From contig NZ_PTJS01000001.1 in the NCBI RefSeq assembly GCF_002941025.1, positions 6,894,604 to 6,958,603 of the forward strand: a stretch of DNA of 64,000 bases, given 5' to 3'. This document shows, piece by piece, positions 16,899-25,672 of the stretch. The position numbers and the translations under genes were made by a program. The notes below the pieces were generated by a model, which did no database searches, was not told the origin of the DNA, and saw only the letters and a list, made by a program, of their open reading frames with translations. This stretch comes from Streptomyces sp. QL37. Lineage in GTDB: Bacteria > Actinomycetota > Actinomycetes > Streptomycetales > Streptomycetaceae. Positions within the stretch are counted from its first letter, which is position 1. The number at the start of each line of letters is the position of its first letter.

Positions 16899-18167
16899 AT
16901 GCGCCACGACGAGACCCCGACCCTGAGCCCTCCCGCCGACCTCCGTACCCCCGTACCGGGGGACTCCTCGCCCGGGCCTTCCCCCTGGGTGCTGCGGATC
17001 GTCACCGTCGGTCTGGTCCTCGCCGCGCTCAACCTCCGCCCCGCCATCACCAGCCTCGGGCCCCTCCTCGAAGAGGTCCGGGACACCCTGCACATGAGCG
17101 GCAGCGTCGCCGGTGTCCTCACCTCGGTGCCGCCGTTCTGCTTCGCACTGTTCGGCTTCATGGCGCCCCGGCTGGCCCGCCGGTTCGGCGCCGGTGCCGT
17201 CGTCTGCGCGGGCATGGTGGCCATCACCGCCGGCCTGCTGATCCGCCCGTTCGCCGGCGGTACGGCCGGGTTCCTCGCCGCCAGCGCCCTCGCCCTGATG
17301 GGCATCGCGGTCAGCAACGTCCTGATGCCCGTCATCGTCAAGCGCTGGTTCCCCGACCGGGTCGGCACCGTGACCGGCCTCTACTCGATGGCCCTGGCCC
17401 TCGGCACCGCCCTCGCGGCCGCCCTCACCGTGCCCCTCACGGACGCGCTGGGCGGCAGCTGGAAGACGGGGCTGGCGGTCTGGGCGGGCCTGTCGGCCGT
17501 CGCGATCCTGCCCTGGATCCCGCTCGTACGGGACCGCGGCACAGGTGCCGGTCAGCCCGCGGGGCGCGCCGGCGAACAGGCCCCCGCGCTCAGGATCACC
17601 CGTAGCCGTACCTCCTGGGCACTCGCCTGCTTCTTCGGGCTCCAGGCGACGGCCGCGTACATCACGATGGGCTGGATTCCGCAGATCTTCCGTGACGCGG
17701 GGATCTCGGCGGGCACCTCGGGCGTCCTGCTCGCCGTGGTCATGGCCATGGGCGTACCCCTCGCCTTCGTCATCCCCCGGGTCGCCACCCGGCTGCGGAC
17801 CCAGGGCCCGATCGTCCTCGTCCTCAGCGGGTGCGGCCTTCTCGGCTACGCCGGTCTCTACCTGGCCCCGGCCGGCGGCGCCTGGATCTGGGCGCTGCTG
17901 CTGGGCGTCGCCAACTGCGCCTTCCCGCTCGCCCTCACCATGATCGGCATGCGCTCACGGACCGGCGCGGGTGTCGTCAGGCTCTCCGCCTTCGCGCAGT
18001 CCACCGGCTACCTCCTCTCCATCCCCGGACCGCTCCTGGTCGGCGTGCTCTACCAGCACAGCGGCGGCTGGGGCCTGCCGCTCGCCCTCATGGCGGCCCT
18101 GCTCGTGCCCCAGACGATCGCCGGCATCCTCGCGGGGCGGGACCGGGCGATCGAGGACGAGTGCTGA
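16899..18167 (+). CDS. MFS transporter, CynX/NimT-like
   Basis: The product is 422 residues with 12 predicted helices. The first loop region has LNLRPAITSLGPLL, the usual start of the cyanate/2-nitroimidazole (CynX/NimT) group of the major facilitator superfamily, and RRFGAG follows helix 2. The substrate is unknown. ATG 16899 is chosen because a good -10 box places the transcript start exactly there; 16887 is the alternative. A 38-codon gene follows 17 bp downstream, probably in the same transcript. Confidence 0.88.
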   Translation: MRHDETPTLSPPADLRTPVPGDSSPGPSPWVLRIVTVGLVLAALNLRPAITSLGPLLEEVRDTLHMSGSVAGVLTSVPPFCFALFGFMAPRLARRFGAGAVVCAGMVAITAGLLIRPFAGGTAGFLAASALALMGIAVSNVLMPVIVKRWFPDRVGTVTGLYSMALALGTALAAALTVPLTDALGGSWKTGLAVWAGLSAVAILPWIPLVRDRGTGAGQPAGRAGEQAPALRITRSRTSWALACFFGLQATAAYITMGWIPQIFRDAGISAGTSGVLLAVVMAMGVPLAFVIPRVATRLRTQGPIVLVLSGCGLLGYAGLYLAPAGGAWIWALLLGVANCAFPLALTMIGMRSRTGAGVVRLSAFAQSTGYLLSIPGPLLVGVLYQHSGGWGLPLALMAALLVPQTIAGILAGRDRAIEDEC

Positions 18168-18184
18168 GATGCGAGACTGTGCGC

Positions 18185-18301
18185 ATGCCAGTGCTCGATC
18201 CGAATCCCCAGAACGGTCAGAAGAAGCTGCTCCTCGTCTTCGGGACGATGCTTCTCATCTCCGTAGTCATCGGCGTGATCGCCACGATCGCCTCCCCCTG
18301 A
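18185..18301 (+). CDS. SGM_5486-type transporter-associated small protein
   Basis: The 38-residue product has a polar start (MPVLDPNPQNGQKK) and one membrane helix (LLLVFGTMLLISVVIGVIATIA). It lies 17 bp after the MFS gene. The sequence and position match a small family annotated as SGM_5486 transporter-associated protein in Streptomyces, as I remember it. It may be a one-helix partner of the transporter. Confidence 0.75.
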   Translation: MPVLDPNPQNGQKKLLLVFGTMLLISVVIGVIATIASP

Positions 18302-18439
18302 CCCTCCCGGGGTGGGGCCAGCCCCCCTGTCCCCTAGGGGGCCAGGTTCAGGGTCGAGTGGGTGGGTCACCGGATGGGACCGCCGCCGGCCGGCCCGTAG
18401 GTTCTGGGTAACACAGCCGAGGACCCCACGGAGGCGGAC

Positions 18440-18649
18440 ATGTCGGCCCGTACGCACACCCGGACCCACCGCCCGGCCGCCACGGACACCGTCGAGGTCA
18501 GGCTGCCGTGGTGGGCCGTCGCGCTGCCCGCACTCGCCTTCGCCGCGCTCCTCCTGCTGATCGTGGAACCCGGCCAGGCGCACGCATCGGCCGGCGACCC
18601 CGCCCTCGGGCGGCTGCTCGGGCACATCGCGGGGCTGCTGCCCGCCTGA
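18440..18649 (+). CDS. small single-helix membrane protein, function unknown
   Basis: The product is 69 residues: a Thr/Arg/His-rich N-terminus, a hydrophobic span (WWAVALPALAFAALLLLIV), then a short outside tail with HIAGLLPA. ATG 18440 follows the ribosome site CGGAGG. I know of no function. Confidence 0.65.
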   Translation: MSARTHTRTHRPAATDTVEVRLPWWAVALPALAFAALLLLIVEPGQAHASAGDPALGRLLGHIAGLLPA

Positions 18650-18748
18650 CCGGCCCCGTACACAGCGCACCGCCCTCCGTTCATCCCCTGCGGGCGAGCA
18701 CGTCAACACCCTGCGCCCGGAGGCACGATTCGTGCGAAGCTGAGGTGT

Positions 18749-19267
18749 ATGAGCGCCGATACACCTCGCAGGATCGTCCTTCTCAGGCACGCAAAGGCGG
18801 AATGGTCGCAGGAGTCCGACCATGAGCGGCCACTGGCGGAACGGGGCAGGAAGGACGCCCCCGTCGCCGGCCGCCGGCTGGCCCATTCGGGGACAGTCTT
18901 CGACCTGGCTCTGTGCTCGACCGCCACCAGGACCCGCGAGACCTGGAAGCTCGCTGTCCACGAATTCGAGCAGCGCCCCAGGACCGTGTACGAGGAGAGG
19001 CTGTACGAGGCCTCCCTCGGCGAACTGATCGCCCTGTTCAACGAGACCCCCGACGACGTACGGAACCTGCTGGTCATCGGCCACAATCCCGGCATGCACG
19101 GTGCCGCGGACGCGCTCTCCGGCGGGGCCGAGGGCAATGCGCTCGCCCGCATGACCAAGGACGGCTTCCCGACGGCCGCCTATGCCGTCGTCGAGTTCCC
19201 CGGCTCGTGGAAGAGCCTGGAACACGGCGTGGGCAAGCTCGTCGAGTACTGGACGCCGAACGACTGA
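18749..19267 (+). CDS. SixA-like histidine phosphatase
   Basis: This 172-residue protein belongs to the phosphoglycerate mutase-like superfamily. The catalytic RHG-type motif is LRHAKAEW near residues 12-19, with the nucleophile H14. R62 lies in STATRTRET, and the second active-site histidine is in VIGHNPGMH near residue 111. The small SixA branch removes phosphate from phosphohistidine proteins in other bacteria; the partner here is unknown. It is a single gene with a strong terminator, convergent with serB. Confidence 0.88.
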   Translation: MSADTPRRIVLLRHAKAEWSQESDHERPLAERGRKDAPVAGRRLAHSGTVFDLALCSTATRTRETWKLAVHEFEQRPRTVYEERLYEASLGELIALFNETPDDVRNLLVIGHNPGMHGAADALSGGAEGNALARMTKDGFPTAAYAVVEFPGSWKSLEHGVGKLVEYWTPND

Positions 19268-19275
19268 GCACGACG

Positions 19276-19318
19276 CGCGAAGGGCCCCGGCACAGCTGCT
19301 GTGCCGGGGCCCTTCGCG
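19276..19318. terminator. bidirectional terminator between sixA-like gene and serB
   Basis: A perfect 20-bp stem (CGCGAAGGGCCCCGGCACAG and its complement) with the loop CTG lies between the two convergent stop codons. Confidence 0.85.
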
Positions 19319-19323
19319 TGCGG

Positions 19324-20571
19324 TCAGTCCACCAGGCCGTCTGCCGTCTCGACCTCTTCGCGCGTGATCCCGAGCAGATACAGCACGGTGTCCAGGAAGG
19401 GGACGTTCACCGCCGTGTGGGCCGCCTTACGGACGACCGGCTTGGCGTTGAAGGCGACACCCAGGCCCGCGGTGTTCAGCATGTCCAGATCGTTGGCACC
19501 GTCGCCGATCGCCACCGTCTGAGCCAGCGGCACCCCCGCCTGCTCGGCGAAACTGCGCAACAGCCGGGCCTTGCCCGCCCGGTCCACGATGTCACCCACG
19601 ACGCGGCCGGTGAGCTTGCCGTCGACGACCTCCAGCGTGTTGGCGGAGGCGAAGTCGAGCCCGAGGCGCTCCTTGAGGTCGTCCGTGACCTGGGTGAACC
19701 CTCCCGAGACCACGCCCACTTGATAGCCGAGCCGCTTCAGCGTCCGGATCAGGGTGCGGGCACCGGGGGTCAGCCGGACCTCCGCCCGCACCTTCTCCAC
19801 CACCGACACGTCGAGCCCCGCCAGCAGCGCCACGCGCGCGTGCAGGGACTGCTCGAAGTCGAGCTCGCCGCGCATCGCCTGCTCGGTCACCGCGGCGACC
19901 TCGGCCTCGCAGCCCGCGTGGGCCGCGAAGAGCTCGATGACCTCGTCCTGGATGAGCGTCGAGTCCACGTCCATGACGACCAGCCGCTGCGCCCGGCGGC
20001 TCAGCCCGGCCGACATGACGGCGATGTCGACGCCGATGTCGGCGGCCTCCGTCGCCAGCGCGGTCCGCAGCTCCTCGGTCCCGGTGCCGGACACCGCGAA
20101 CTCGACGGCGGTGACGGGGTACTTCGCCAGGCGGAAGATGCGGTCGATGTTGCCGCCGGTGGAGGTGATCCTGGCCGCTATCGACGCGGTGGACTCCGCG
20201 GTCAGCGGGTGCCCCAGCACGGTCACATGGGAACGGCCGGAGCCGCGGGGGCGGTTGTCGCCCGTGCCCGAGATGATCTCGGCCTGCAGCTTCAGCGACT
20301 CCGCCCAGCTGTGCACGGTCGCCCGGAGGTCGCCCTCCGTCGTGCCGTCGGGCGTCGGCGAGGTCACCAGGGCGCACAGGACGATGCGGCCACGGGTGAC
20401 GACCTGCTCGATGTCCACGACGTCCACCGCATAGGCGGCCAGGGTGTCGAAAAGTCCGGCGGTGATGCCCGGCCGGTCCTTCCCGAAGATCTTGACGAGA
20501 AGAGTGGGGGCGTCCGTGCCCCGAGGGGACTCGGGGGACTCAGGAGACCGGGGTGGCTGAGATGCGCTCAT
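19324..20571 (-). CDS. serB: phosphoserine phosphatase with N-terminal ACT domains
   Basis: This 415-residue enzyme hydrolyses phosphoserine in the last step of serine synthesis. An N-terminal regulatory part with ACT domains (VKIFGKDRPGITAGLFDTL near residue 26, second unit near 115-160) precedes the HAD domain. The nucleophile and acid are D201 and D203 in DVDST, and GDGANDLDML near residue 360 holds the magnesium site. The ACT domains suggest feedback by serine, as known in actinobacterial SerB2. It is transcribed alone. Confidence 0.94.
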   Translation of the reverse strand: MSASQPPRSPESPESPRGTDAPTLLVKIFGKDRPGITAGLFDTLAAYAVDVVDIEQVVTRGRIVLCALVTSPTPDGTTEGDLRATVHSWAESLKLQAEIISGTGDNRPRGSGRSHVTVLGHPLTAESTASIAARITSTGGNIDRIFRLAKYPVTAVEFAVSGTGTEELRTALATEAADIGVDIAVMSAGLSRRAQRLVVMDVDSTLIQDEVIELFAAHAGCEAEVAAVTEQAMRGELDFEQSLHARVALLAGLDVSVVEKVRAEVRLTPGARTLIRTLKRLGYQVGVVSGGFTQVTDDLKERLGLDFASANTLEVVDGKLTGRVVGDIVDRAGKARLLRSFAEQAGVPLAQTVAIGDGANDLDMLNTAGLGVAFNAKPVVRKAAHTAVNVPFLDTVLYLLGITREEVETADGLVD

Positions 20572-20850
20572 GGTGGTCCCACCGTATAGGGCGGCGGGTC
20601 GGGCTCCGAAGCCGTCCCGAGTGGCGGACAGCCGAGGGCCCGGTCCCGGCGGGGACGCCGGTCCGGGGGACGGGCGCCGCCGATGGGATGCTCCGGACCC
20701 ATTTCTCCCGAGTCGCCGGAGGGGGCGGGAGGTCTCCGCGTGCTCTTCACGCCGCCCGGCTTTCCGTTACGGGACCGCTCCTGGAATAGTTCCCCACGAT
20801 GTTCAGCATCCCTAGGCTCCCTGCGACGGGGGCGACACGGGGGACGACTA
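20572..20850. promoter_or_regulatory. divergent control region, serB and FHA-ABC gene
   Basis: The gap holds no credible gene. Leftward and rightward promoters must lie here, but I could not fix clear -35/-10 pairs. CGGGGGAC at 20839-20846 is the ribosome site for GTG 20851. Confidence 0.3.
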
Positions 20851-23427
20851 GTGGGGCGCGGAGTGCCGGAACTCGTACTGGAATTGAATGGAAGGACCTG
20901 GGCGCTCGATCCGTCCAGGTCGTACACCCTCGGACGTGATCCGCAGGGCGACCTCACGATCGACGACGCCAGAGTGTCGTGGCGGCACGCCACGATCAGC
21001 TGGAACGGCCGCGGCTGGTCCATCGAGGACCACGGCAGCACGAACGGCACGTATGTGCAGGGCCGGCGCATCCAGCAGATGGAGATCGCCCCGGGGACGG
21101 CGGTCCACCTGGGCAACGCCACCGACGGCCCGCGCGTGAGCCTCGTCGCCCCGGCGGGTGCCGGGGTGCACGGCGGGCAGGCGGCGGGAGCGCAGCAGCA
21201 GGCGCCCGTACCTCCCGCGCAGGCACAGCAGGCCCCGGTGCAGCAGCCCCAGCAGCAGGGCGCCGCCGGCTGGCCCGGCGGCCCGGCGCAGCAGCAGGCG
21301 GCCTGGCAGCAGGCGCCGCAGACGCAGCAGCCCCCGGTCCCGCACCAGCAGGGCCACGCCAACCCGCCCGGGCCGGGCGGGCACGGCGGCGCCGCCGTGC
21401 CGCCGGTCTACGGCGACCGCAGCCCGACCACGTTCCACCAGCTGGACCTCGGCCGGGTCATGCGCATCGGCCGTGCGCTGGAGAACGAGCTGGTCGTCTC
21501 CGACCTCCAGGTCTCGCGCCTGCACGCGGAGTTCCGGGCGACGCCCGACGGCCGCTTCGAGATCCGGGACCTCGGATCCCACAACGGCACGTACGTCAAC
21601 GGTCAGCCGCTCAGCAAGTCCGGCTCCGCGCTCATCGGCCCGAACGACATCGTCGGTGTCGGCCACTCGACCTTCCGGCTGGTCGGGGACCGGCTGGAAG
21701 AGTTCGTCGACACCGGTGAGGTCTCCTTCTCGGCCCGCCACCTCACGGTCACGGTCGACGGCGGCAAGGACATCCTCAAGGACGTCTCGTTCGGCGTCCC
21801 GGAGAAGTCGCTGATCGCCGTCATCGGCCCGTCGGGCTCCGGCAAGTCCACCCTGCTCAAGGCGCTCACCGGCTACCGGCCCGCCAACCAGGGCGACGTC
21901 CTCTACGACAACCGGAACCTGTACAAGCAGTTCGCCGAGCTGAGGCAGCGCATCGGCCTGGTCCCGCAGGACGACATCCTGCACAAGGAACTCACGGTCA
22001 CCAGGGCGCTGCGCTACGCGGCCAAGCTCCGCTTCCCCGCGGACACCACCGAGGCCGAGCGCACCGCCCGGATCCACGAGGTCCTCGCCGAGCTCAAGCT
22101 CGACATCCACAGGGACAAGAAGATCACCTCGCTCTCCGGCGGCCAGCGCAAGCGCGTGTCGGTCGCCCTGGAGCTGCTGACCAAGCCGTCGCTGATCTTC
22201 CTGGACGAGCCGACCTCCGGCCTCGACCCGGGCATGGACCGCGATGTCATGCAGCTGCTGCGCGGTCTCGCCGACGACGGCCGTACGGTCCTCGTGGTCA
22301 CCCACTCCGTGGCCGAGCTGGCCATCTGCGACAAGCTCCTCGTGATGGCGCCCGGCGGGTCCGTCGCCTACTTCGGTCCGCCCGAGGAGGCGCTGAACTT
22401 CTTCGGCTACACCAGCTGGGCCGACGTCTTCTCCGCGTTCGAGAACTACCGCGACTACGACTGGGCGGGACGCTGGCGCGGTTCGCAGCACTACCAGATG
22501 TACGCCGCGGACATCGACGCCGTGGCCGCGCAGCCGGTGCACATGCCCCCGCCGCAGCAGATCCGCCCCCCGAAGCCCTCGGGCTGGGCGGCCCAGCTGT
22601 GGACGCTGATGCGCCGCTACGTCTCGGTGATCGCCTCCGACCGGGGCTTCCTCGCTCTGATGGTGATCCTTCCGGCGGTGCTCGGCATCGTCAGCGTGGT
22701 CATTCCCGCCGAGTTCGGCCTGGTCGAGCCCGACGTGCCCAACAAGCAGTTCAACGCCAAGGCCGGGACCATCCTGCTGATCCTCGCGGTCGGCATGTGC
22801 TTCGCCGCCGCGGCCAACTCCGTACGAGAACTGATCAAGGAACGGGTGATCTACGAGCGGGAACGGGCCACAGGTCTCTCCCGGTCCGCCTACCTGCTGT
22901 CCAAGGTGATCGTCCTCGGTGTGATCACGGCCTTCCAGGGCGCGATCCTCTGCGGGATCGGCTTCTCCACCCGCCAGCTGCCGGAGGAGGGCCTGCTGAT
23001 GCCCCCCGCCGTGGAGATGTGCCTGTCGATCACCGTTCTCGGCTTCACCTCGATGATGGTCGGCCTGCTGATCTCCGCGCTGGTGAAGACCGCCGAGAAG
23101 ACCATGCCGCTGCTCGTCATGTTCGCCATCGTCCAGGTCGTCTTCACCGGCGTGCTCTTCCAGGTCTACGGATCCCCGGGCCTGGAGCAGTTCGCCTGGC
23201 TGATGCCGTCGCGCTGGGCGGTGGCCGCGGCGGGCACCACACTGGACCTCGCCCACCTCATGCCGCCGTGGGATCCGGAACACCCGACCGACCTGGACCC
23301 GCTCTGGGAGCACTCGACCGGGCAGTGGGGAACCAACATCACGGTGATGCTCGTGATGAGCGCCGTGCTCTTCTTCGCGGTCTCGCGGATGCTGCGGCGC
23401 CACGAGCCCGAGGTGATGCGCAAGTAG
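20851..23427 (+). CDS. FHA-FHA-ABC transporter fusion (ATPase plus ABC2 permease)
   Basis: The product is 858 residues. FHA domain 1 (about 5-95) and FHA domain 2 (about 195-280, with RIGRALENELVVSDLQVSRLHAEF) bind phosphothreonine peptides in general. They are joined by a Gln/Pro-rich linker of about 90 residues. An ABC ATPase follows, with Walker A GPSGSGKST at 326-334 and signature LSGGQRKRV at about 428. The ABC2 membrane part covers about 584-850. This is the Rv1747 architecture, in which Ser/Thr kinases control a lipid exporter in mycobacteria; the substrate here is unknown. GTG 20851 is favoured over GTG 20863 by the ribosome site. No kinase gene is adjacent. Confidence 0.92.
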   Translation: MGRGVPELVLELNGRTWALDPSRSYTLGRDPQGDLTIDDARVSWRHATISWNGRGWSIEDHGSTNGTYVQGRRIQQMEIAPGTAVHLGNATDGPRVSLVAPAGAGVHGGQAAGAQQQAPVPPAQAQQAPVQQPQQQGAAGWPGGPAQQQAAWQQAPQTQQPPVPHQQGHANPPGPGGHGGAAVPPVYGDRSPTTFHQLDLGRVMRIGRALENELVVSDLQVSRLHAEFRATPDGRFEIRDLGSHNGTYVNGQPLSKSGSALIGPNDIVGVGHSTFRLVGDRLEEFVDTGEVSFSARHLTVTVDGGKDILKDVSFGVPEKSLIAVIGPSGSGKSTLLKALTGYRPANQGDVLYDNRNLYKQFAELRQRIGLVPQDDILHKELTVTRALRYAAKLRFPADTTEAERTARIHEVLAELKLDIHRDKKITSLSGGQRKRVSVALELLTKPSLIFLDEPTSGLDPGMDRDVMQLLRGLADDGRTVLVVTHSVAELAICDKLLVMAPGGSVAYFGPPEEALNFFGYTSWADVFSAFENYRDYDWAGRWRGSQHYQMYAADIDAVAAQPVHMPPPQQIRPPKPSGWAAQLWTLMRRYVSVIASDRGFLALMVILPAVLGIVSVVIPAEFGLVEPDVPNKQFNAKAGTILLILAVGMCFAAAANSVRELIKERVIYERERATGLSRSAYLLSKVIVLGVITAFQGAILCGIGFSTRQLPEEGLLMPPAVEMCLSITVLGFTSMMVGLLISALVKTAEKTMPLLVMFAIVQVVFTGVLFQVYGSPGLEQFAWLMPSRWAVAAAGTTLDLAHLMPPWDPEHPTDLDPLWEHSTGQWGTNITVMLVMSAVLFFAVSRMLRRHEPEVMRK

Positions 23428-23462
23428 TGCCACCGGGCCCTGCCGGGTCCGGAAACGCCCGA

Positions 23463-23488
23463 GGGCGGCACCCCGTGGGGTGCCGCCC
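23463..23488 (+). terminator. terminator after the FHA-ABC gene
   Basis: The stem GGGCGGCACCCC pairs with GGGGTGCCGCCC and is followed by TT. It lies between two convergent genes. Confidence 0.75.
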
Positions 23489-23564
23489 TTCGGCATGTGC
23501 CGGCCGGTCACGCGACGCTGCGGACCGGCAGGTCAGCTCTGCCAGGTCATGCTCGGTGCGTGGC

Positions 23565-24311
23565 TCAGTACGCGCTGTCGACGTTGTCGATCGAGCCGTA
23601 CTTGTCCGCGGCGTAGTTGGCGGCCGCGGTGATGTTGGCGACCGGGTCGTACTGGTCGTGCTTGGTGCCCTTGACGTGGTAGTAGTCGAAGGTCGGCTTG
23701 ATGACCTGCAGCAGACCCTTCGAGGGGATGCCGTTGATCGCGTTGATGTCCCAGTTGTTGATGGCGCGCGGGTTACCGCTGGACTCGCGGATGATGTTGC
23801 GGTGCAGGCCCTCGTACGTACCGGGGATGTTCTTCTTGTCCATGATGGCGAGAGCCTCACGGATCCAGCCGTCCAGGTTGTTGGCGTAGACCGGCTTGCG
23901 GTCGGCCGCGCGGCTGGCCTTCTTGGCGGAACGCTTCTTCGCGTCGGCCTTGGCCTTCGCGGCGGCCTTGCTCTTGGCCTCGGCGACGGCCTTGGCCTTC
24001 GCCTCCGCCTTGGCGGCGGCCTTCTTCTTCTCGGCGGCGTCCTTGGCCTTGGCCGCGTCGGCGGCCTTCACCAGCTGCTCGGCCGTCGAGTTCTTCTCGA
24101 TCGAGCCGGCCTGGATGTTCTTGGCCTGCGAGCCGGTGTAGGCGACCGGGGCGGCGGCCGAGGCGGCCTGCGGCTCGGTCGTGGCCGAAGCGTCGTCGGG
24201 GACGAGCGAGAAGGCGAGAGCGGCGGCGGCCAGGGTCGAGACCCCCGCGACGGAGAGCTTCTGCGCCTTGTTCAGGCGACGGCTACGGCTGGAGATGCGG
24301 GACACGGACAT
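23565..24311 (-). CDS. secreted transglycosylase SLT-domain protein
   Basis: The product is 248 residues. A basic N-terminus (SRISSRSRRLNKAQK) and hydrophobic segment ending in DASA form a signal peptide. A long Ala/Lys/Glu-rich helical stretch (about 75-140) follows. The C-terminal lysozyme-like SLT domain has the catalytic Glu in IIRESSGNPRAINN, and also GIPSKGLLQVIKPTF and NITAAANYAADKYG. It should cleave or bind peptidoglycan outside the membrane. ATG 24311 is chosen by the signal peptide and a nearby AGAGG. A folded leader (24328-24399) lies just upstream, suggesting control at the RNA level. Confidence 0.88.
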   Translation of the reverse strand: MSVSRISSRSRRLNKAQKLSVAGVSTLAAAALAFSLVPDDASATTEPQAASAAAPVAYTGSQAKNIQAGSIEKNSTAEQLVKAADAAKAKDAAEKKKAAAKAEAKAKAVAEAKSKAAAKAKADAKKRSAKKASRAADRKPVYANNLDGWIREALAIMDKKNIPGTYEGLHRNIIRESSGNPRAINNWDINAINGIPSKGLLQVIKPTFDYYHVKGTKHDQYDPVANITAAANYAADKYGSIDNVDSAY

Positions 24312-24619
24312 GCAGTCGTACCTCTTCGAATTGCAGGGGGTCCTCGGCGAGGACGAGACGGAAGAGCCGAAGCATCTCCGTCGGGGACAGATGCAATTCT
24401 TAGCGCCAGCAAAATGGCGTGGCAAAGGTGTGACGTACGAAGCCGGGTAGTGGAACGGGGTCTTGTTCATACCCCCTTGTCCGGTTTGAACCCTGGCAAC
24501 TTGCCCGTTTTACGAGAACTATCCGACTTCGTAAGTGACGTGGGTCCTATGCCTGGGCTCACATGGGGACCCCTTCGCGCTCACGAAAAGTTGCTCCAGT
24601 AATGCGGAGCGTAAGCGAC
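24312..24619 (-). promoter_or_regulatory. upstream region and folded leader of the SLT gene
   Basis: Minus-strand GAATTGCA (24399-24392) can pair with TGCAATTC (24335-24328). Between them lie two further hairpins, GACGGA/TCCGTC and GTCCTC-GCC-GAGGAC, so the leader can form a closed three-way structure ending 17 nt before the start codon. It does not match the c-di-AMP (ydaO) leader I would expect for Streptomyces muralytic genes. The remaining 200 bp, AT-richer than the surroundings, probably holds the promoter. Confidence 0.4.
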
Positions 24620-25672
24620 TTATCGGGCAGGGGGCAGCAGCAGGTGGGCGTCCCCGAACTCGTGCCAGAGATACCGGTGGCCCAGGGCCTGGGCGTACCC
24701 CCGGCGCAGCGTCTCCCGCCCCGCGACCGCCTCCAGCATCAGCAGGTGGGAGGCCTCCGGCTCGTGCAGCCCGGTCAGCAGTCCGTCCACCCCCCGCACC
24801 CCCCGCTGCGGAGTCACCACCAGATCCGTCCACCCCGCCGCAGCCCGCACCACCGCGTCCTCGCCCGCCGCGGACTCCAGGGCCCGCACCGCCGTCGTCC
24901 CCACGGCGATCACCCTGCCCCCGCCGGCCCGAGCCGCGTTCACCAGCCATGCCGTGGTGCGCGGCACCTCGAAGCGCTCCGGGTAGGGCGGCTCGTGCAC
25001 CTCGGCCGAGGCCACCCCCGTATGCAGTGTCAGCGGCGCGAACTGCACCCCTCGGCTCACCAGCGCCGCCACCAGGCCCGCGGTGAAGGGACGCGCCGCA
25101 CTCGGCATCTCCGCCGAACCGCTCCCGTCCGGCGACTCCACGGCGAACACCGTCCGGTACGCCGACAGCGGCTGGTCCCGCTCCGTGTACGCGTACCGGA
25201 TCGGCCGCCCGTACCGGCAAAGCAGGCCGGGCACGTCCCGTGGCACCCGCGCCCACCAGAGCCTGGCGCCCTCCCGCGGCCCGAGCGGCTCGTCCAGGAC
25301 CAGCGCCTCCCCGCCCGGGAGCCGTACCGCCGCTCCCGCCGGGCCGCCGGGGCGCGGCCGGGTCGTCCCGTCACCGTCCGGCCTGCGCAGCTCCACCGCC
25401 CACCGGCCGTCCTCACCCCGGGTCGAGAAGTGCACGACGACCCGCTCACCGCCCAGGCGCCCGTTGACGGCGGCCGCCAGCGTCATCGACGTATTGACCA
25501 CCAGGACGTCCCCGGCCCGCAGCTCCCCGGGCAGCTCCCTGAACCTCCGGTGCGTGACCGCACCGCCCCGCGAGACCAGCAGCCGCACGTCGTCCCTCCC
25601 CGCGCCCCGCTGCTCGGCCGGCACCCGCGCCGAGAGCTCCGGCGGCACCCGCAGGGAGTCCAGGGCGGTCAC
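24620..25672 (-). CDS. queA: QueA-like S-adenosylmethionine:tRNA ribosyltransferase-isomerase
   Basis: The 350-residue product matches the QueA fold. It has DDVRLLVSRGGAVTHRRFRELPGELRAGDVLVVNTS at the N-terminus, SAEMPSAARPFTAGLVAALVSRGVQFAPLTLHTGVASAE in the middle, and TDLVVTPQRGVRGVDGLLTGLHEPEASHLLMLEAVAG near the end. QueA transfers ribose from SAM to preQ1 in tRNA to make epoxyqueuosine. No tgt or other queuosine gene is nearby, so the role may be different or distributed. The start overlaps the stop of the SDR gene by 4 bp, so the two are co-translated. Confidence 0.82.
   Translation of the reverse strand: MTALDSLRVPPELSARVPAEQRGAGRDDVRLLVSRGGAVTHRRFRELPGELRAGDVLVVNTSMTLAAAVNGRLGGERVVVHFSTRGEDGRWAVELRRPDGDGTTRPRPGGPAGAAVRLPGGEALVLDEPLGPREGARLWWARVPRDVPGLLCRYGRPIRYAYTERDQPLSAYRTVFAVESPDGSGSAEMPSAARPFTAGLVAALVSRGVQFAPLTLHTGVASAEVHEPPYPERFEVPRTTAWLVNAARAGGGRVIAVGTTAVRALESAAGEDAVVRAAAGWTDLVVTPQRGVRGVDGLLTGLHEPEASHLLMLEAVAGRETLRRGYAQALGHRYLWHEFGDAHLLLPPAR

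Noticed and set aside
20848..23511. Very long minus-strand reading frame opposite the FHA-ABC gene, and similar long frames opposite actP, the desaturase and serB
   Set aside because: They are antisense shadows caused by high GC. Their translations are low-complexity Arg/Gly/Glu/His with no domains, while the plus-strand genes have full motif sets.
24312..24619. c-di-AMP (ydaO) riboswitch before the SLT gene
   Set aside because: The expected conserved blocks around GGGGGACC and GGGGTGAAT were not found, so I report only an unassigned folded leader.
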